32,485 nt of DNA from assembly GCA_022510445.1 (NCBI GenBank), contig JAFLTN010000020.1:1-32485 (forward strand). Direction: 5' to 3'. This DNA is from Muribaculaceae bacterium. GTDB taxonomy: Bacteria > Bacteroidota > Bacteroidia > Bacteroidales > Muribaculaceae. Position numbers and translations under genes: made by a program. Of the stretch, positions 25,503 to 32,147 are shown in pieces (position 1 is the first letter of the stretch; each line of letters begins with the position of its first letter). The notes beneath the pieces are model-generated. The model made no database searches and was not told the DNA's origin. It saw nothing but the letters and a program-made list of their open reading frames with translations.

Positions 25503-25533
25503 TTTGCTTTTCACTGAACTTTAACTAATTTTG
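25503..25533 (+). promoter_or_regulatory. Promoter of rpsU
   Basis: TTTG (25503-25506) and TAATTTTG (25526-25533) are 19 nt apart, a perfect Bacteroidota promoter. Transcription should start near 25540, right before the leader hairpin. Confidence 0.88.
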
Positions 25534-25542
25534 CACCGAAAA

Positions 25543-25568
25543 GTCGGGAGGCCAGCAAAACCTCCGGC
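25543..25568 (+). promoter_or_regulatory. rpsU leader hairpin with an SD-like stem
   Basis: The predicted mRNA begins with a stem-loop: g43-c68, t44-g67 and c45-g66, a bulged g46, then GGAGG (25547-25551) with CCTCC (25561-25565), and a 9-nt loop (last two digits of position given). The 5' arm contains GGGAGG, able to pair with the 16S anti-SD, while the 3' arm resembles the anti-SD itself. It is about 50 nt before the start codon, which itself lacks an SD. A regulatory role is inferred. Confidence 0.55.
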
Positions 25569-25616
25569 TAAATTTAAAAAAATAACAATAAAAACAATTC
25601 ACGAAAAAAACTACAA

Positions 25617-25808
25617 ATGATTATCGTACAAGTAAAAGAGGGCGAAAATATAGAAAAAGCTCTTAAGAAATTCAAACGTAAATTCGAAAGAACCGGTATC
25701 GTAAAGGAACTTCGCAAACGTCAGGCATTTGAAAAACCATCTGTTACGAACCGTAAAAAAATGATAAAGGCTGCATACGTACAGCAATTACGTCAGGCAG
25801 AACAATAA
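25617..25808 (+). CDS. rpsU: Small ribosomal subunit protein bS21
   Basis: bS21 is a small basic protein of the 30S platform; in Bacteroidota it helps hide the 16S anti-Shine-Dalgarno tail. The 63-residue product (MIIVQVKEGENIEKALKKFK…) has the family's N-terminal strand and two basic helices. The sequence just before the ATG is A-rich (aaaaaaactacaa) with no SD, although strong SDs before rpsU are reported as common in the phylum. It has its own promoter and a leader hairpin, and a long hairpin follows the gene. Confidence 0.97.
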   Translation: MIIVQVKEGENIEKALKKFKRKFERTGIVKELRKRQAFEKPSVTNRKKMIKAAYVQQLRQAEQ

Positions 25809-25867
25809 TAAGCCTATAAAACTTAGACGCAATAATCATTATCGGGTAGATAATAAAAAACATATAT

Positions 25868-25910
25868 AGAGGGTGTGTCAAAAGAATAATTTTTTTTTGA
25901 CACATCCTCT
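25868..25910. terminator. Long hairpin between rpsU and xerC
   Basis: AGAGGGTGTGTCAAAA (25868-25883) pairs with TTTTGACACATCCTCT (25895-25910) over 16 bp with one G-U wobble and an 11-nt, T-rich loop. It is followed by TTTAT and probably terminates rpsU. The end sequence also resembles insertion-element ends, but no transposase is present. Confidence 0.75.
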
Positions 25911-25936
25911 TTTATAGTCATTCAAGTTTTATAGCC

Positions 25937-26857
25937 ATGCAAGCCAACGAAGACTTAGACAATTTCATAAAATATCTGCGTTACGAGATCAATCGTGCCC
26001 TCCTGACCGTGCAGGCCTATGAATTCGACATCCGACAATTTGCTGACTGGCTGACCGGGGATGCCACATACAAAATAAACTTTACAAAAGTCACTACCTC
26101 CGACATAAGAAGCTGGCTTGCATCTCTGGCGCGTTCCGGCGACACATCAAGAACAGTGAGAAGAAAGACACAGAGCCTTAGGTCATTCTATAAATGGATG
26201 GTTAAGTCGGGGAAAATTAAAAATTCCCCTCTTGACCAGATCGGTCTTCCTAAATTATCCAAACCATTACCTGATTTTATAAAGCCGGCCGAAATAGAAT
26301 CTGCTATTTCAGCAATAAAAGATTCGGAAGAAGAGGGTCCTGAGAAATTCTTGAAAATACTGATAATTGAAATGTTATATTCCCTGGGCTTAAGAAGGGC
26401 CGAACTGGTTGGCATTGATGATAACGACATTTCAACAAGTGAATCTGAAATCAAGATAACGGGGAAACGGAGTAAACAGAGAATTGTGCCGGTGCCTCAC
26501 CAATTGCTGATAAAAATTATGGAGTGGCAAAGAATCCGTGATTCGGAATGGGCGCCGATTGACAATCCTAAACCCCTCTTAGCCCTTAAAGGCAAAAGAA
26601 TAACTGTGGATAAAGTCTATGAAATAGTTCATGAATCTCTTGCCCTGACGTCGGCACGAAAAAAGAGTCCGCACGCCCTGAGACATTCTTTTGCCTCTGC
26701 CATGCTGAACGGTGGCGCTGATCTGGATTCAGTAAGAGAATTTTTAGGTCATAGTTCACTTGCCACAACTCAGATATATACACATGTGTCGCTTGCAGAA
26801 ATAAAAAAGGCCTACTCTTCCGCTCATCCAAGAATGAGAGAGAAGGGTGAAAGCTAA
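25937..26857 (+). CDS. xerC: Tyrosine recombinase XerC-like
   Basis: This family resolves chromosome dimers at dif with a partner recombinase. The 306-residue protein has a SAM-like N-terminal core-binding domain (about 5-95) and the catalytic domain with R153 (LGLRRAEL), a lysine near K177, H246 and R249 (HALRH), H272 (LGHSS) and nucleophile Y281 (TTQIYTH). The setting between rpsU and hpf is typical for the chromosomal XerC of Bacteroidales, unlike the mobile integrase at 30742. XerC or XerD identity is taken from context. Confidence 0.88.
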   Translation: MQANEDLDNFIKYLRYEINRALLTVQAYEFDIRQFADWLTGDATYKINFTKVTTSDIRSWLASLARSGDTSRTVRRKTQSLRSFYKWMVKSGKIKNSPLDQIGLPKLSKPLPDFIKPAEIESAISAIKDSEEEGPEKFLKILIIEMLYSLGLRRAELVGIDDNDISTSESEIKITGKRSKQRIVPVPHQLLIKIMEWQRIRDSEWAPIDNPKPLLALKGKRITVDKVYEIVHESLALTSARKKSPHALRHSFASAMLNGGADLDSVREFLGHSSLATTQIYTHVSLAEIKKAYSSAHPRMREKGES

Positions 26858-26940
26858 ATTAATTATGGCAGTTTTTAAGCTTTCATAGAATTTTTTTCTG
26901 ATTTTTCCGATATTATAATACTTTTCCGAGCAAAAATTGT

Positions 26941-26948
26941 TATATTTG
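26941..26948 (+). promoter_or_regulatory. -7 box of hpf
   Basis: TATATTTG is a perfect TAnnTTTG box without a good -33 TTG. The hpf ATG at 26994 lies about 38 nt after the predicted transcript start. The open frame begins at 26937, inside this box, which argues for the internal start. Confidence 0.6.
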
Positions 26949-26993
26949 TATGGCTATATAGCTATAAAACCAATAACCGCAAATAACAAGATT

Positions 26994-27287
26994 ATGGAAG
27001 TAAACATTAAAGCAGTTCATTTCGATATCTCGGAAAAGCTGGTTGATTTTATCAACAAGAAGGTTGAGAAAGTATCTCGTAGAAACGAGTCAGTGGCAAA
27101 GGTTGATGTTACTTTAACGCTGGTTAAACCGGAAACCGCAAAGAACAAGGAAGCAGGAGTGAAACTAACTGTGCCGGGCACCGGAGAGCTCTTTGCATCA
27201 AAAACGGCCGACACCTTTGAAGAGGCATTTGATCTTGCCTTGGATGCCCTTAAACCACAACTTGAAAAAATCAAAGATAAGAAATAA
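26994..27287 (+). CDS. hpf: Short ribosome hibernation-promoting factor
   Basis: HPF binds the 30S decoding region and promotes inactive ribosome dimers in slow growth. From the ATG at 26994 the product is 97 residues (MEVNIKAVHFDISEKLVDF…), matching the short HPF/YfiA form with a beta-alpha-beta-beta-beta-alpha layout and a lysine-rich end. It lacks the long-form dimerisation domain. The upstream ATG at 26937 is rejected because it overlaps the promoter box. mltG follows 17 nt later, so co-transcription is likely. Confidence 0.93.
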   Translation: MEVNIKAVHFDISEKLVDFINKKVEKVSRRNESVAKVDVTLTLVKPETAKNKEAGVKLTVPGTGELFASKTADTFEEAFDLALDALKPQLEKIKDKK

Positions 27288-27304
27288 AATAATAACCGAC
27301 ATAG

Positions 27305-28345
27305 ATGACAAAACCTAAGAAACCATTAGGTAGACATCCATTTATTTGGGCCGCAATTTCTTGCGGCCTGATTCTCGTTATAATCATACTTTGTTTTGTT
27401 TGGCCTCTGTTTTTTTCCAAATCCCGAAATGCCGGGATAATAAAAATACCTGCCGGGGCTACCGAACAGGTTGTAAAAGACAGCCTGACAAAATATTTCG
27501 GAGAGAAATATGCCTCCGACATAGTCCGCATTGCAAAGTTCAGGAAATCCGATTTTTCCAATAGGCACGGCGCATATATGATCGATTCGGGAATACCGCC
27601 AATCAAAGCCGAGAGGATACTGACACATGGAGTTCAACATCCTTTTACAATAACAATTAATTGTTTCAGGGGTAAAAAAATTCTGGCTGACAAAGTGTCG
27701 TCGAAGCTTGATTTCACACCTGATTCGTTAGAAAAGGTTATTTCAGATCCTAATTTCCTCGACGCCTATAACCTCGACCGTGAACAGGGACTTGCTCTTT
27801 TTATAGATGACTCTTATCAGTTCTATTGGTCAGCCTCCCCGAAATCGGTAGCTGAAAAGATCGGGAAACACTATAATCAGATATGGAATGAGGAAAGGCG
27901 TAAGAAGGCCGAAGCTTTAGGGCTCTCCCCTGCCGAGATAATAATACTTGCCTCAATTGCCGATGAGGAAACCAACAAGGCTGATGAAAAAGGTAAAGTG
28001 GCAAGACTTTATATGAACCGGATAAAAAAAGGTATGAAACTTCAGGCAGACCCGACAGTTAAATTTGCCCTTGGAGATTTTTCTTTGCGAAGAATCAGAT
28101 CAAAACATCTTGAGGCGGATTCGCCTTACAATACATATAAGGTAAACGGTCTTCCTCCAGGCCCTATCAGGACAGTTACAGTGGCCGATATTGATGCGGT
28201 TTTGAATGCCGGGGAACATGATTATCTATATATGTGTGCAAAAGATGATTTTTCCGGCTATCATTTTTTCGCAAAGGATTATAACACGCATATGCAGAAC
28301 GCACGTAAATACCAGAAGGCACTTAACCGACGCAACATTAAATAA
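27305..28345 (+). CDS. mltG: Endolytic murein transglycosylase MltG
   Basis: MltG cuts nascent glycan strands within the chain and helps set their length. The 346-residue protein has one N-terminal membrane segment (about 16-36), then the YceG domain with the catalytic motif ASIADEETNK (DEET at 220-223, in place of EKET), ARLYMNRIKKGMKLQADPTV and SPYNTYKVNGLPPGPI. It acts in the periplasm, anchored in the inner membrane. Glycan-strand synthesis by the class A PBP encoded earlier in the window is a likely functional partner. Confidence 0.95.
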   Translation: MTKPKKPLGRHPFIWAAISCGLILVIIILCFVWPLFFSKSRNAGIIKIPAGATEQVVKDSLTKYFGEKYASDIVRIAKFRKSDFSNRHGAYMIDSGIPPIKAERILTHGVQHPFTITINCFRGKKILADKVSSKLDFTPDSLEKVISDPNFLDAYNLDREQGLALFIDDSYQFYWSASPKSVAEKIGKHYNQIWNEERRKKAEALGLSPAEIIILASIADEETNKADEKGKVARLYMNRIKKGMKLQADPTVKFALGDFSLRRIRSKHLEADSPYNTYKVNGLPPGPIRTVTVADIDAVLNAGEHDYLYMCAKDDFSGYHFFAKDYNTHMQNARKYQKALNRRNIK

Positions 28346-28371
28346 CAGAGAAAGTTATAGAATTATAAACA

Positions 28372-28578
28372 ATGAAACTTCTAAACCAATATTCCAATGA
28401 GGCGGAAGCCTATATCGACAAAGGTTTCCTTGAGAGCAACGGCATCAGATGTGAAGTTATATCAAATGCCATGTCTGATATCTTTCCGGCTCCGGGAGCT
28501 GGCGTGGGTTCTATAGATCTTTATGTAGAGGATAACGACTATCAAAAGGCCGAAGAACTTCTTTTTCACAAAAAATAA
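28372..28578 (+). CDS. DUF2007-family small protein
   Basis: The 68-residue protein (MKLLNQYSNEAEAYIDKGFLESNGI…) matches DUF2007, sometimes called a putative signal-transducing protein. The pattern is a strand, a helix with EAxxxKxxLExxGI, and a C-terminal LYVEDNDYQKAEELL. No enzyme motif or signal peptide is present. It is 26 nt after mltG and probably in the same transcript. Function is unknown. Confidence 0.82.
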   Translation: MKLLNQYSNEAEAYIDKGFLESNGIRCEVISNAMSDIFPAPGAGVGSIDLYVEDNDYQKAEELLFHKK

Positions 28579-28593
28579 TTGCCCGCTTTTCTG

Positions 28594-28601
28594 TAATTTT
28601 G
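28594..28601 (+). promoter_or_regulatory. -7 box very close to the DUF4421 gene start
   Basis: TAATTTTG is a perfect box only 7 nt before the ATG at 28609. If used, the mRNA would start at or within a few bases of the AUG. The -33 element is weak (the nearest TTG is only 12 nt upstream). Confidence 0.5.
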
Positions 28602-28608
28602 CACGTTG

Positions 28609-29895
28609 ATGCAAAAACGGATAATACATATTCTGATCTTGGCTATTTTCAGTCTGGGCTCTACCTTTCACAGCTATTCCCAGAACCCTGAAGAAGTCCC
28701 TGACTTCGAGGAAGAACTGGAACAGGAATCAGATATTGAGGCTGAAGAAGCTGAGAAAGTAATGGATGAAATCGGACATTACGGGAGCGATATCTTATTG
28801 AAATTTGCTCCTGAGAAAGTGTCCTCCATAACGGCAAGCCTTCCCACTGAAGGAGAAGGATTGCAGCCTTTGGTTTATACTCCCGACCAGAAATGGTGGT
28901 GGACCCTATTGAAACAAGGAAAACTCAATATGAAAGACACCACGGTCAGATATCCTAAATTTATAAAATTTTGCGTTGATGTCTATAATTGGGGAGACCG
29001 GACATTCAACACATATGATCCGGAATATGTGGTCGGTACAGGGAAACGCTGGAAAGTGAGACTTGTGAGCGACAACTGGTTAGACAGTTATGCCATGAAG
29101 TTGCCTCAAAGTGTGAATGCCACCATGAGCAGTGATGTCTATGCCAATATCGGTGCCTATATCCAGTATATGGCAGTGAGCGTCGGGTCGTCTTACGATG
29201 TGGGGAAATTATTCAATAAAAAGGAACCTGCACATAAAAAATATGAATTCGGTTTTATCTGCGCTCTTTTTAATGCGGAACTTTATTATCATGAGAACCG
29301 CGGAGGTACAAATATCAGAAAATTCGGGAAGTTTGAAGACGGTCAGAGGATAAAGGAACATTTCCCAGGCGTTCAGATGTACACTCTTGGTTTTGATGCT
29401 TATTATTTTTTCAATAATAAGCGATATTCGCAGGGCGCAGCTTATAATTTTGCCAAGTATCAGCTGAAAAGCCAGGGATCATTTATGTTAGGTCTTTCCA
29501 TTACAAACCAGCGTCTGAACATTGATTTTTCTCAACTGCCGGAAAATTTAAAGCCTTATCTGCCGGATTCAAGCATAACGGATTATTATTTTCATTATAA
29601 TTCTTATGCCCTCTTGTTTGGATATGGATATAACTGGGTGATAGCTCCTAAACTCCTGTTTAACGCATCAGTGATGCCTTCCCTGGGATTCAGTCATTAT
29701 TACGAGGACTCAGTTGAAGGTAACAAATACATGGCTTCGTTAAATATTTCAGGAAGAATTTCTCTGACTTATAACCTGGGCAATTATTTTTTCGGCCTTT
29801 TCGGTAAAATGAACGGACACTGGTATAAGAGAAGTGATTGCTCTCTTTTCAGTTCTATTGAAAATTTTTCCGCTTATATAGGCTTAAGATTCTGA
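28609..29895 (+). CDS. DUF4421 domain-containing outer-membrane-type protein
   Basis: The 428-residue protein has a signal peptide (MQKRIIHILILAIFSLGSTFHSYSQ) and then an acidic segment (EVPDFEEELEQESDIEAEEAEK). The main body matches DUF4421 as known in Bacteroidales: WGDRTFNTYDPEYVVGTGKRWKVRL, then YMAVSVGSSYDVG. Alternating aromatic/polar strands run to a C-terminal aromatic residue (YIGLRF), as in outer-membrane beta-barrels. A TTG at 28606 precedes the ATG but is a less likely start. The -7 box 7 nt upstream suggests a leaderless or near-leaderless mRNA. Function is unknown. Confidence 0.82.
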   Translation: MQKRIIHILILAIFSLGSTFHSYSQNPEEVPDFEEELEQESDIEAEEAEKVMDEIGHYGSDILLKFAPEKVSSITASLPTEGEGLQPLVYTPDQKWWWTLLKQGKLNMKDTTVRYPKFIKFCVDVYNWGDRTFNTYDPEYVVGTGKRWKVRLVSDNWLDSYAMKLPQSVNATMSSDVYANIGAYIQYMAVSVGSSYDVGKLFNKKEPAHKKYEFGFICALFNAELYYHENRGGTNIRKFGKFEDGQRIKEHFPGVQMYTLGFDAYYFFNNKRYSQGAAYNFAKYQLKSQGSFMLGLSITNQRLNIDFSQLPENLKPYLPDSSITDYYFHYNSYALLFGYGYNWVIAPKLLFNASVMPSLGFSHYYEDSVEGNKYMASLNISGRISLTYNLGNYFFGLFGKMNGHWYKRSDCSLFSSIENFSAYIGLRF

Positions 29896-29940
29896 AAAAG
29901 GCCGACCCGGCTTTAACGGATTAATAAAGAAAAACAGATT

Positions 29941-30450
29941 ATGAAAGGATATCTTAGAATCATATTGGCTCTTTGCTTTTCCATGAGTCTTTTGACTGGT
30001 TGCAAACCAACTGAAAAGGGGTATAAAGCCGCTTACGATGCTGCTCTTGGCAAGCGACAGGCAGCCACTGTAGACATTGAAATCCCGGAAGGGGCTCTGA
30101 TGGATGTTGAGGGGCCTCAGTTAAAAGAGATAAACGGAGTCAGCGTGTATCTTTTGAATGACAGAATTAAAATGATAGAAGTGGGGACAAGGCGTCCTGA
30201 AACTTATAATGTAGCTGTGGGGTGCTACAAAATGATCACGAATTGCAAATCCCAGGTATCTGATCTTAAGAGTGATGGTTATGATGCTTTCGGAGTTAAA
30301 GACAGCGAGGATAAATATTATTCCATTGCCGGTTCATTCGGAAGTATTGATGAAGCCGTAATGTTGTGTAAAGAATTTCAGAAGAAAAAGAAAGACTTCA
30401 CCTATGTAGGTCTTCCTGATGCCCCGGTAATCATTTTTTCCCCAAGATAA
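29941..30450 (+). CDS. SPOR-domain lipoprotein
   Basis: The 169-residue protein has a lipoprotein signal peptide with lipid cysteine C21 (SLLTGC). No acidic cluster follows it, so periplasmic retention is likely. The C-terminal part (~84-165: YNVAVGCYKMITN, GYDAFGVKD, YYSIAGSFGSIDEAVMLCKEF) fits a SPOR domain, which binds denuded septal peptidoglycan. It is 45 nt after the DUF4421 gene and ends before a strong terminator. It is the last gene of the chromosomal part before the predicted element boundary. Confidence 0.88.
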   Translation: MKGYLRIILALCFSMSLLTGCKPTEKGYKAAYDAALGKRQAATVDIEIPEGALMDVEGPQLKEINGVSVYLLNDRIKMIEVGTRRPETYNVAVGCYKMITNCKSQVSDLKSDGYDAFGVKDSEDKYYSIAGSFGSIDEAVMLCKEFQKKKKDFTYVGLPDAPVIIFSPR

Positions 30451-30533
30451 AACTCATCTCACGAATATTCCGCTGACCCAATTTTTCAGCTGATCCACTC
30501 TATGGGGGGACCACTAAGGTCTTTAAATTAAGA

Positions 30534-30556
30534 AACCCGCTGTAATTCAGCGGGTT
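30534..30556 (+). terminator. Terminator after the SPOR gene
   Basis: AACCCGCTG (30534-30542) and CAGCGGGTT (30548-30556) form a perfect 9-bp stem with a 5-nt TAATT loop, preceded by A-rich sequence. It would stop transcription entering the mobile element. Confidence 0.85.
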
Positions 30557-30570
30557 AAATAGTTTGTGAA

Positions 30571-30587
30571 GCGGAGAGAGAGGGATT
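30571..30587 (-). mobile_element. tRNA 3'-end fragment, candidate attachment site
   Basis: On the minus strand this reads AATCCCTCTCTCTCCGC. It fits the last part of a tRNA gene: T-loop end AAT, T-stem 3' arm CCCTC, acceptor 3' arm TCTCTCC and discriminator G, without encoded CCA. The sequence resembles tRNA-Ser genes of Bacteroidales. The match stops within the T-loop, and no tRNA body follows. With a tyrosine integrase 155 nt away, this looks like the attL/attR copy left by integration into a tRNA. Confidence 0.6.
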
Positions 30588-30685
30588 ATCATCTATCATA
30601 TCAAAAGAATTTATATAGTTTTAGATTCTAATGATTATCAATATATTATAAAAACGATATTAAAATGTGATTTCATAAAATATCC

Positions 30686-30716
30686 TTGCATATCTCAAAA
30701 ATTGGGTGTAATTTTG
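30686..30716 (+). promoter_or_regulatory. Promoter of the integrase gene
   Basis: TTG (30686-30688) and TAATTTTG (30709-30716) are 20 nt apart, a full Bacteroidota promoter. The -7 box overlaps two direct repeats of TTGGGTGTA. Confidence 0.82.
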
Positions 30717-30722
30717 GGTGTA
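30702..30722 (+). repeat. Direct repeat TTGGGTGTA over the integrase promoter
   Basis: TTGGGTGTA occurs at 30702-30710 and 30714-30722, a 12-nt period. The copies flank and overlap the -7 box, so a bound protein (possibly the integrase itself) could block transcription. Confidence 0.6.
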
Positions 30723-30741
30723 GATATAAAAATAGCAGGGT

Positions 30742-32040
30742 ATGAATCTGAAACGGAATATAACCTTTCAACTTGAAAGGAGGAAGAAGAATGGGATCCT
30801 TATAGACGAAAATGTGCCTATCCGGATGAGGGTAGTTTTTGACGGTAAAAGAATTGAGTTTACAACTGGCTATCGTATTGATAGAAATAAATGGGATGAG
30901 GAGAACGGCAGAGTAAAGAAAGGTTGTTCCAACAAATTAAAACAGTCTTTTAGCGAGATTAATGCTGACTTAAATCGATATGAAGCAATAATACACGATA
31001 TTTTCAAGGAATATGAACTTCAATCTGTAATGCCTACTGTAGACGATGTGAAGACTATTTTTAATTCGAGAATCGCTATTAAGAAAACTGAAATAACAGA
31101 AACAGAAGAAATAAAAAAAGAACCTCAAAAATCATTCTGGGAGATTTATGATGAATTTACTAAAGAATGTGGAAGACAGAATGACTGGACTGCAGCCACA
31201 AAACAAAAATTCAAGGCTCTTAAAAATCATCTACTTCGCTTCAAGAAATTACAATCGTTTGAATATTTAAATGAAAAAGGCCTTAATGATATCGTTGAAT
31301 TCTTTCGCAACAAATATAATATGCTTAATAGTACCATCGGGAAACAGTTAGGTTATTTAAAATGGTTCCTAAAATGGGCGGCTAATAAAGGTTATCATAA
31401 TAATATGGCTTATGCCTCTTTTAGTCCTAAATTGAAGAACACTCAGGCCAAAGTGATTTTCCTGACTGATGAAGAACTGGAACAAATCAAAACTTATCAA
31501 ATTCCGGAACCTAAAAAATATCTTGAAAGAGTTAGGGATGTTTTGATCTTCTGTTGTTATACCGGACTTCGTTATTCTGATGTTGCCAACCTTCGGAAAA
31601 GTGATGTCAAAGAAAATCATATCGAAGTGACAACGGTAAAGACGCAGGATAGTCTGATTATTGAACTCAACAAACACAGTAAAGCTATTCTGAAAAAATA
31701 TGAAGATGTGGAATTTGAAGGTAGTAAAGTTTTACCGGTTATAAGCAATCAGAAAATGAACGAGTATATTAAAGAACTTGGGAAACTTGCGAAGATTGAA
31801 ACCCCGGTAAGAATCACTCAATATAAAGGTCATGAAAGAATAGACTCCATCTATCCCAAATATGAGCTTTTATCTACACATACAGGGAGAAAGACCTTTA
31901 TCTGCAAAGCCCTTTCTTTAGGTATTCCTCCGAATGTAGTAATGAAATGGACTGGACACAGCGATTACAAAGCCATGAAACCATATATAGACATAGACGA
32001 TTCCATAAAAGTCAACTCTATGGCCTTGTTTGACCTATAA
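30742..32040 (+). CDS. Tyrosine-type site-specific integrase of a mobile element
   Basis: The 432-residue recombinase would carry out integration and excision of an element. It has an N-terminal arm-DNA-binding domain (about 1-60: FQLERRKKNGILIDENVPIRM-like start and TTGYRIDRNKWDEE), a SAM-like core-binding domain (about 130-225) and the catalytic domain. R277 (YTGLRYSD), H380 and R383 (HTGRKTF), H406 (TGHSDY) and Y415 (MKPYIDI) are all present, so it appears intact. It follows a tRNA-like att fragment and precedes a decayed ORF6N gene, consistent with the left end of an integrative element. The cargo lies outside the window. Confidence 0.93.
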   Translation: MNLKRNITFQLERRKKNGILIDENVPIRMRVVFDGKRIEFTTGYRIDRNKWDEENGRVKKGCSNKLKQSFSEINADLNRYEAIIHDIFKEYELQSVMPTVDDVKTIFNSRIAIKKTEITETEEIKKEPQKSFWEIYDEFTKECGRQNDWTAATKQKFKALKNHLLRFKKLQSFEYLNEKGLNDIVEFFRNKYNMLNSTIGKQLGYLKWFLKWAANKGYHNNMAYASFSPKLKNTQAKVIFLTDEELEQIKTYQIPEPKKYLERVRDVLIFCCYTGLRYSDVANLRKSDVKENHIEVTTVKTQDSLIIELNKHSKAILKKYEDVEFEGSKVLPVISNQKMNEYIKELGKLAKIETPVRITQYKGHERIDSIYPKYELLSTHTGRKTFICKALSLGIPPNVVMKWTGHSDYKAMKPYIDIDDSIKVNSMALFDL

Positions 32041-32067
32041 TTATTTATTTTGTAAATTCCTTTGATA

Positions 32068-32113
32068 TCGCAAATTGCGACTTAATACTTTAAAGATTAA
32101 AATGCGACCTTAA
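32068..32113 (+). repeat. Palindrome and direct repeats upstream of the ORF6N remnant
   Basis: TCGCAAATTGCGA (32068-32080) is a 13-nt palindrome around a single central base. TGCGACTTAA (32076-32085) and TGCGACCTTAA (32103-32113) form an overlapping direct repeat. They lie between the integrase stop and the ORF6N remnant, where an operator would be expected. No clear promoter box was found in this gap. Confidence 0.5.
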
Positions 32114-32147
32114 AACTGAGAAAATAACCCTCCTTATATAATGAGGA

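Noticed and set aside
25868..25910. Intact insertion sequence
   Set aside because: There is no transposase or space for one; only a 43-nt hairpin is present.
30470..30525. Second terminator or small RNA after the SPOR gene
   Set aside because: GGACC/GGTCT gives only a short imperfect stem; the hairpin at 30534-30556 is far stronger.
30571..30587. A complete tRNA gene
   Set aside because: Only the 3' acceptor and T-arm half is present; no anticodon or D-arm follows on the minus strand.
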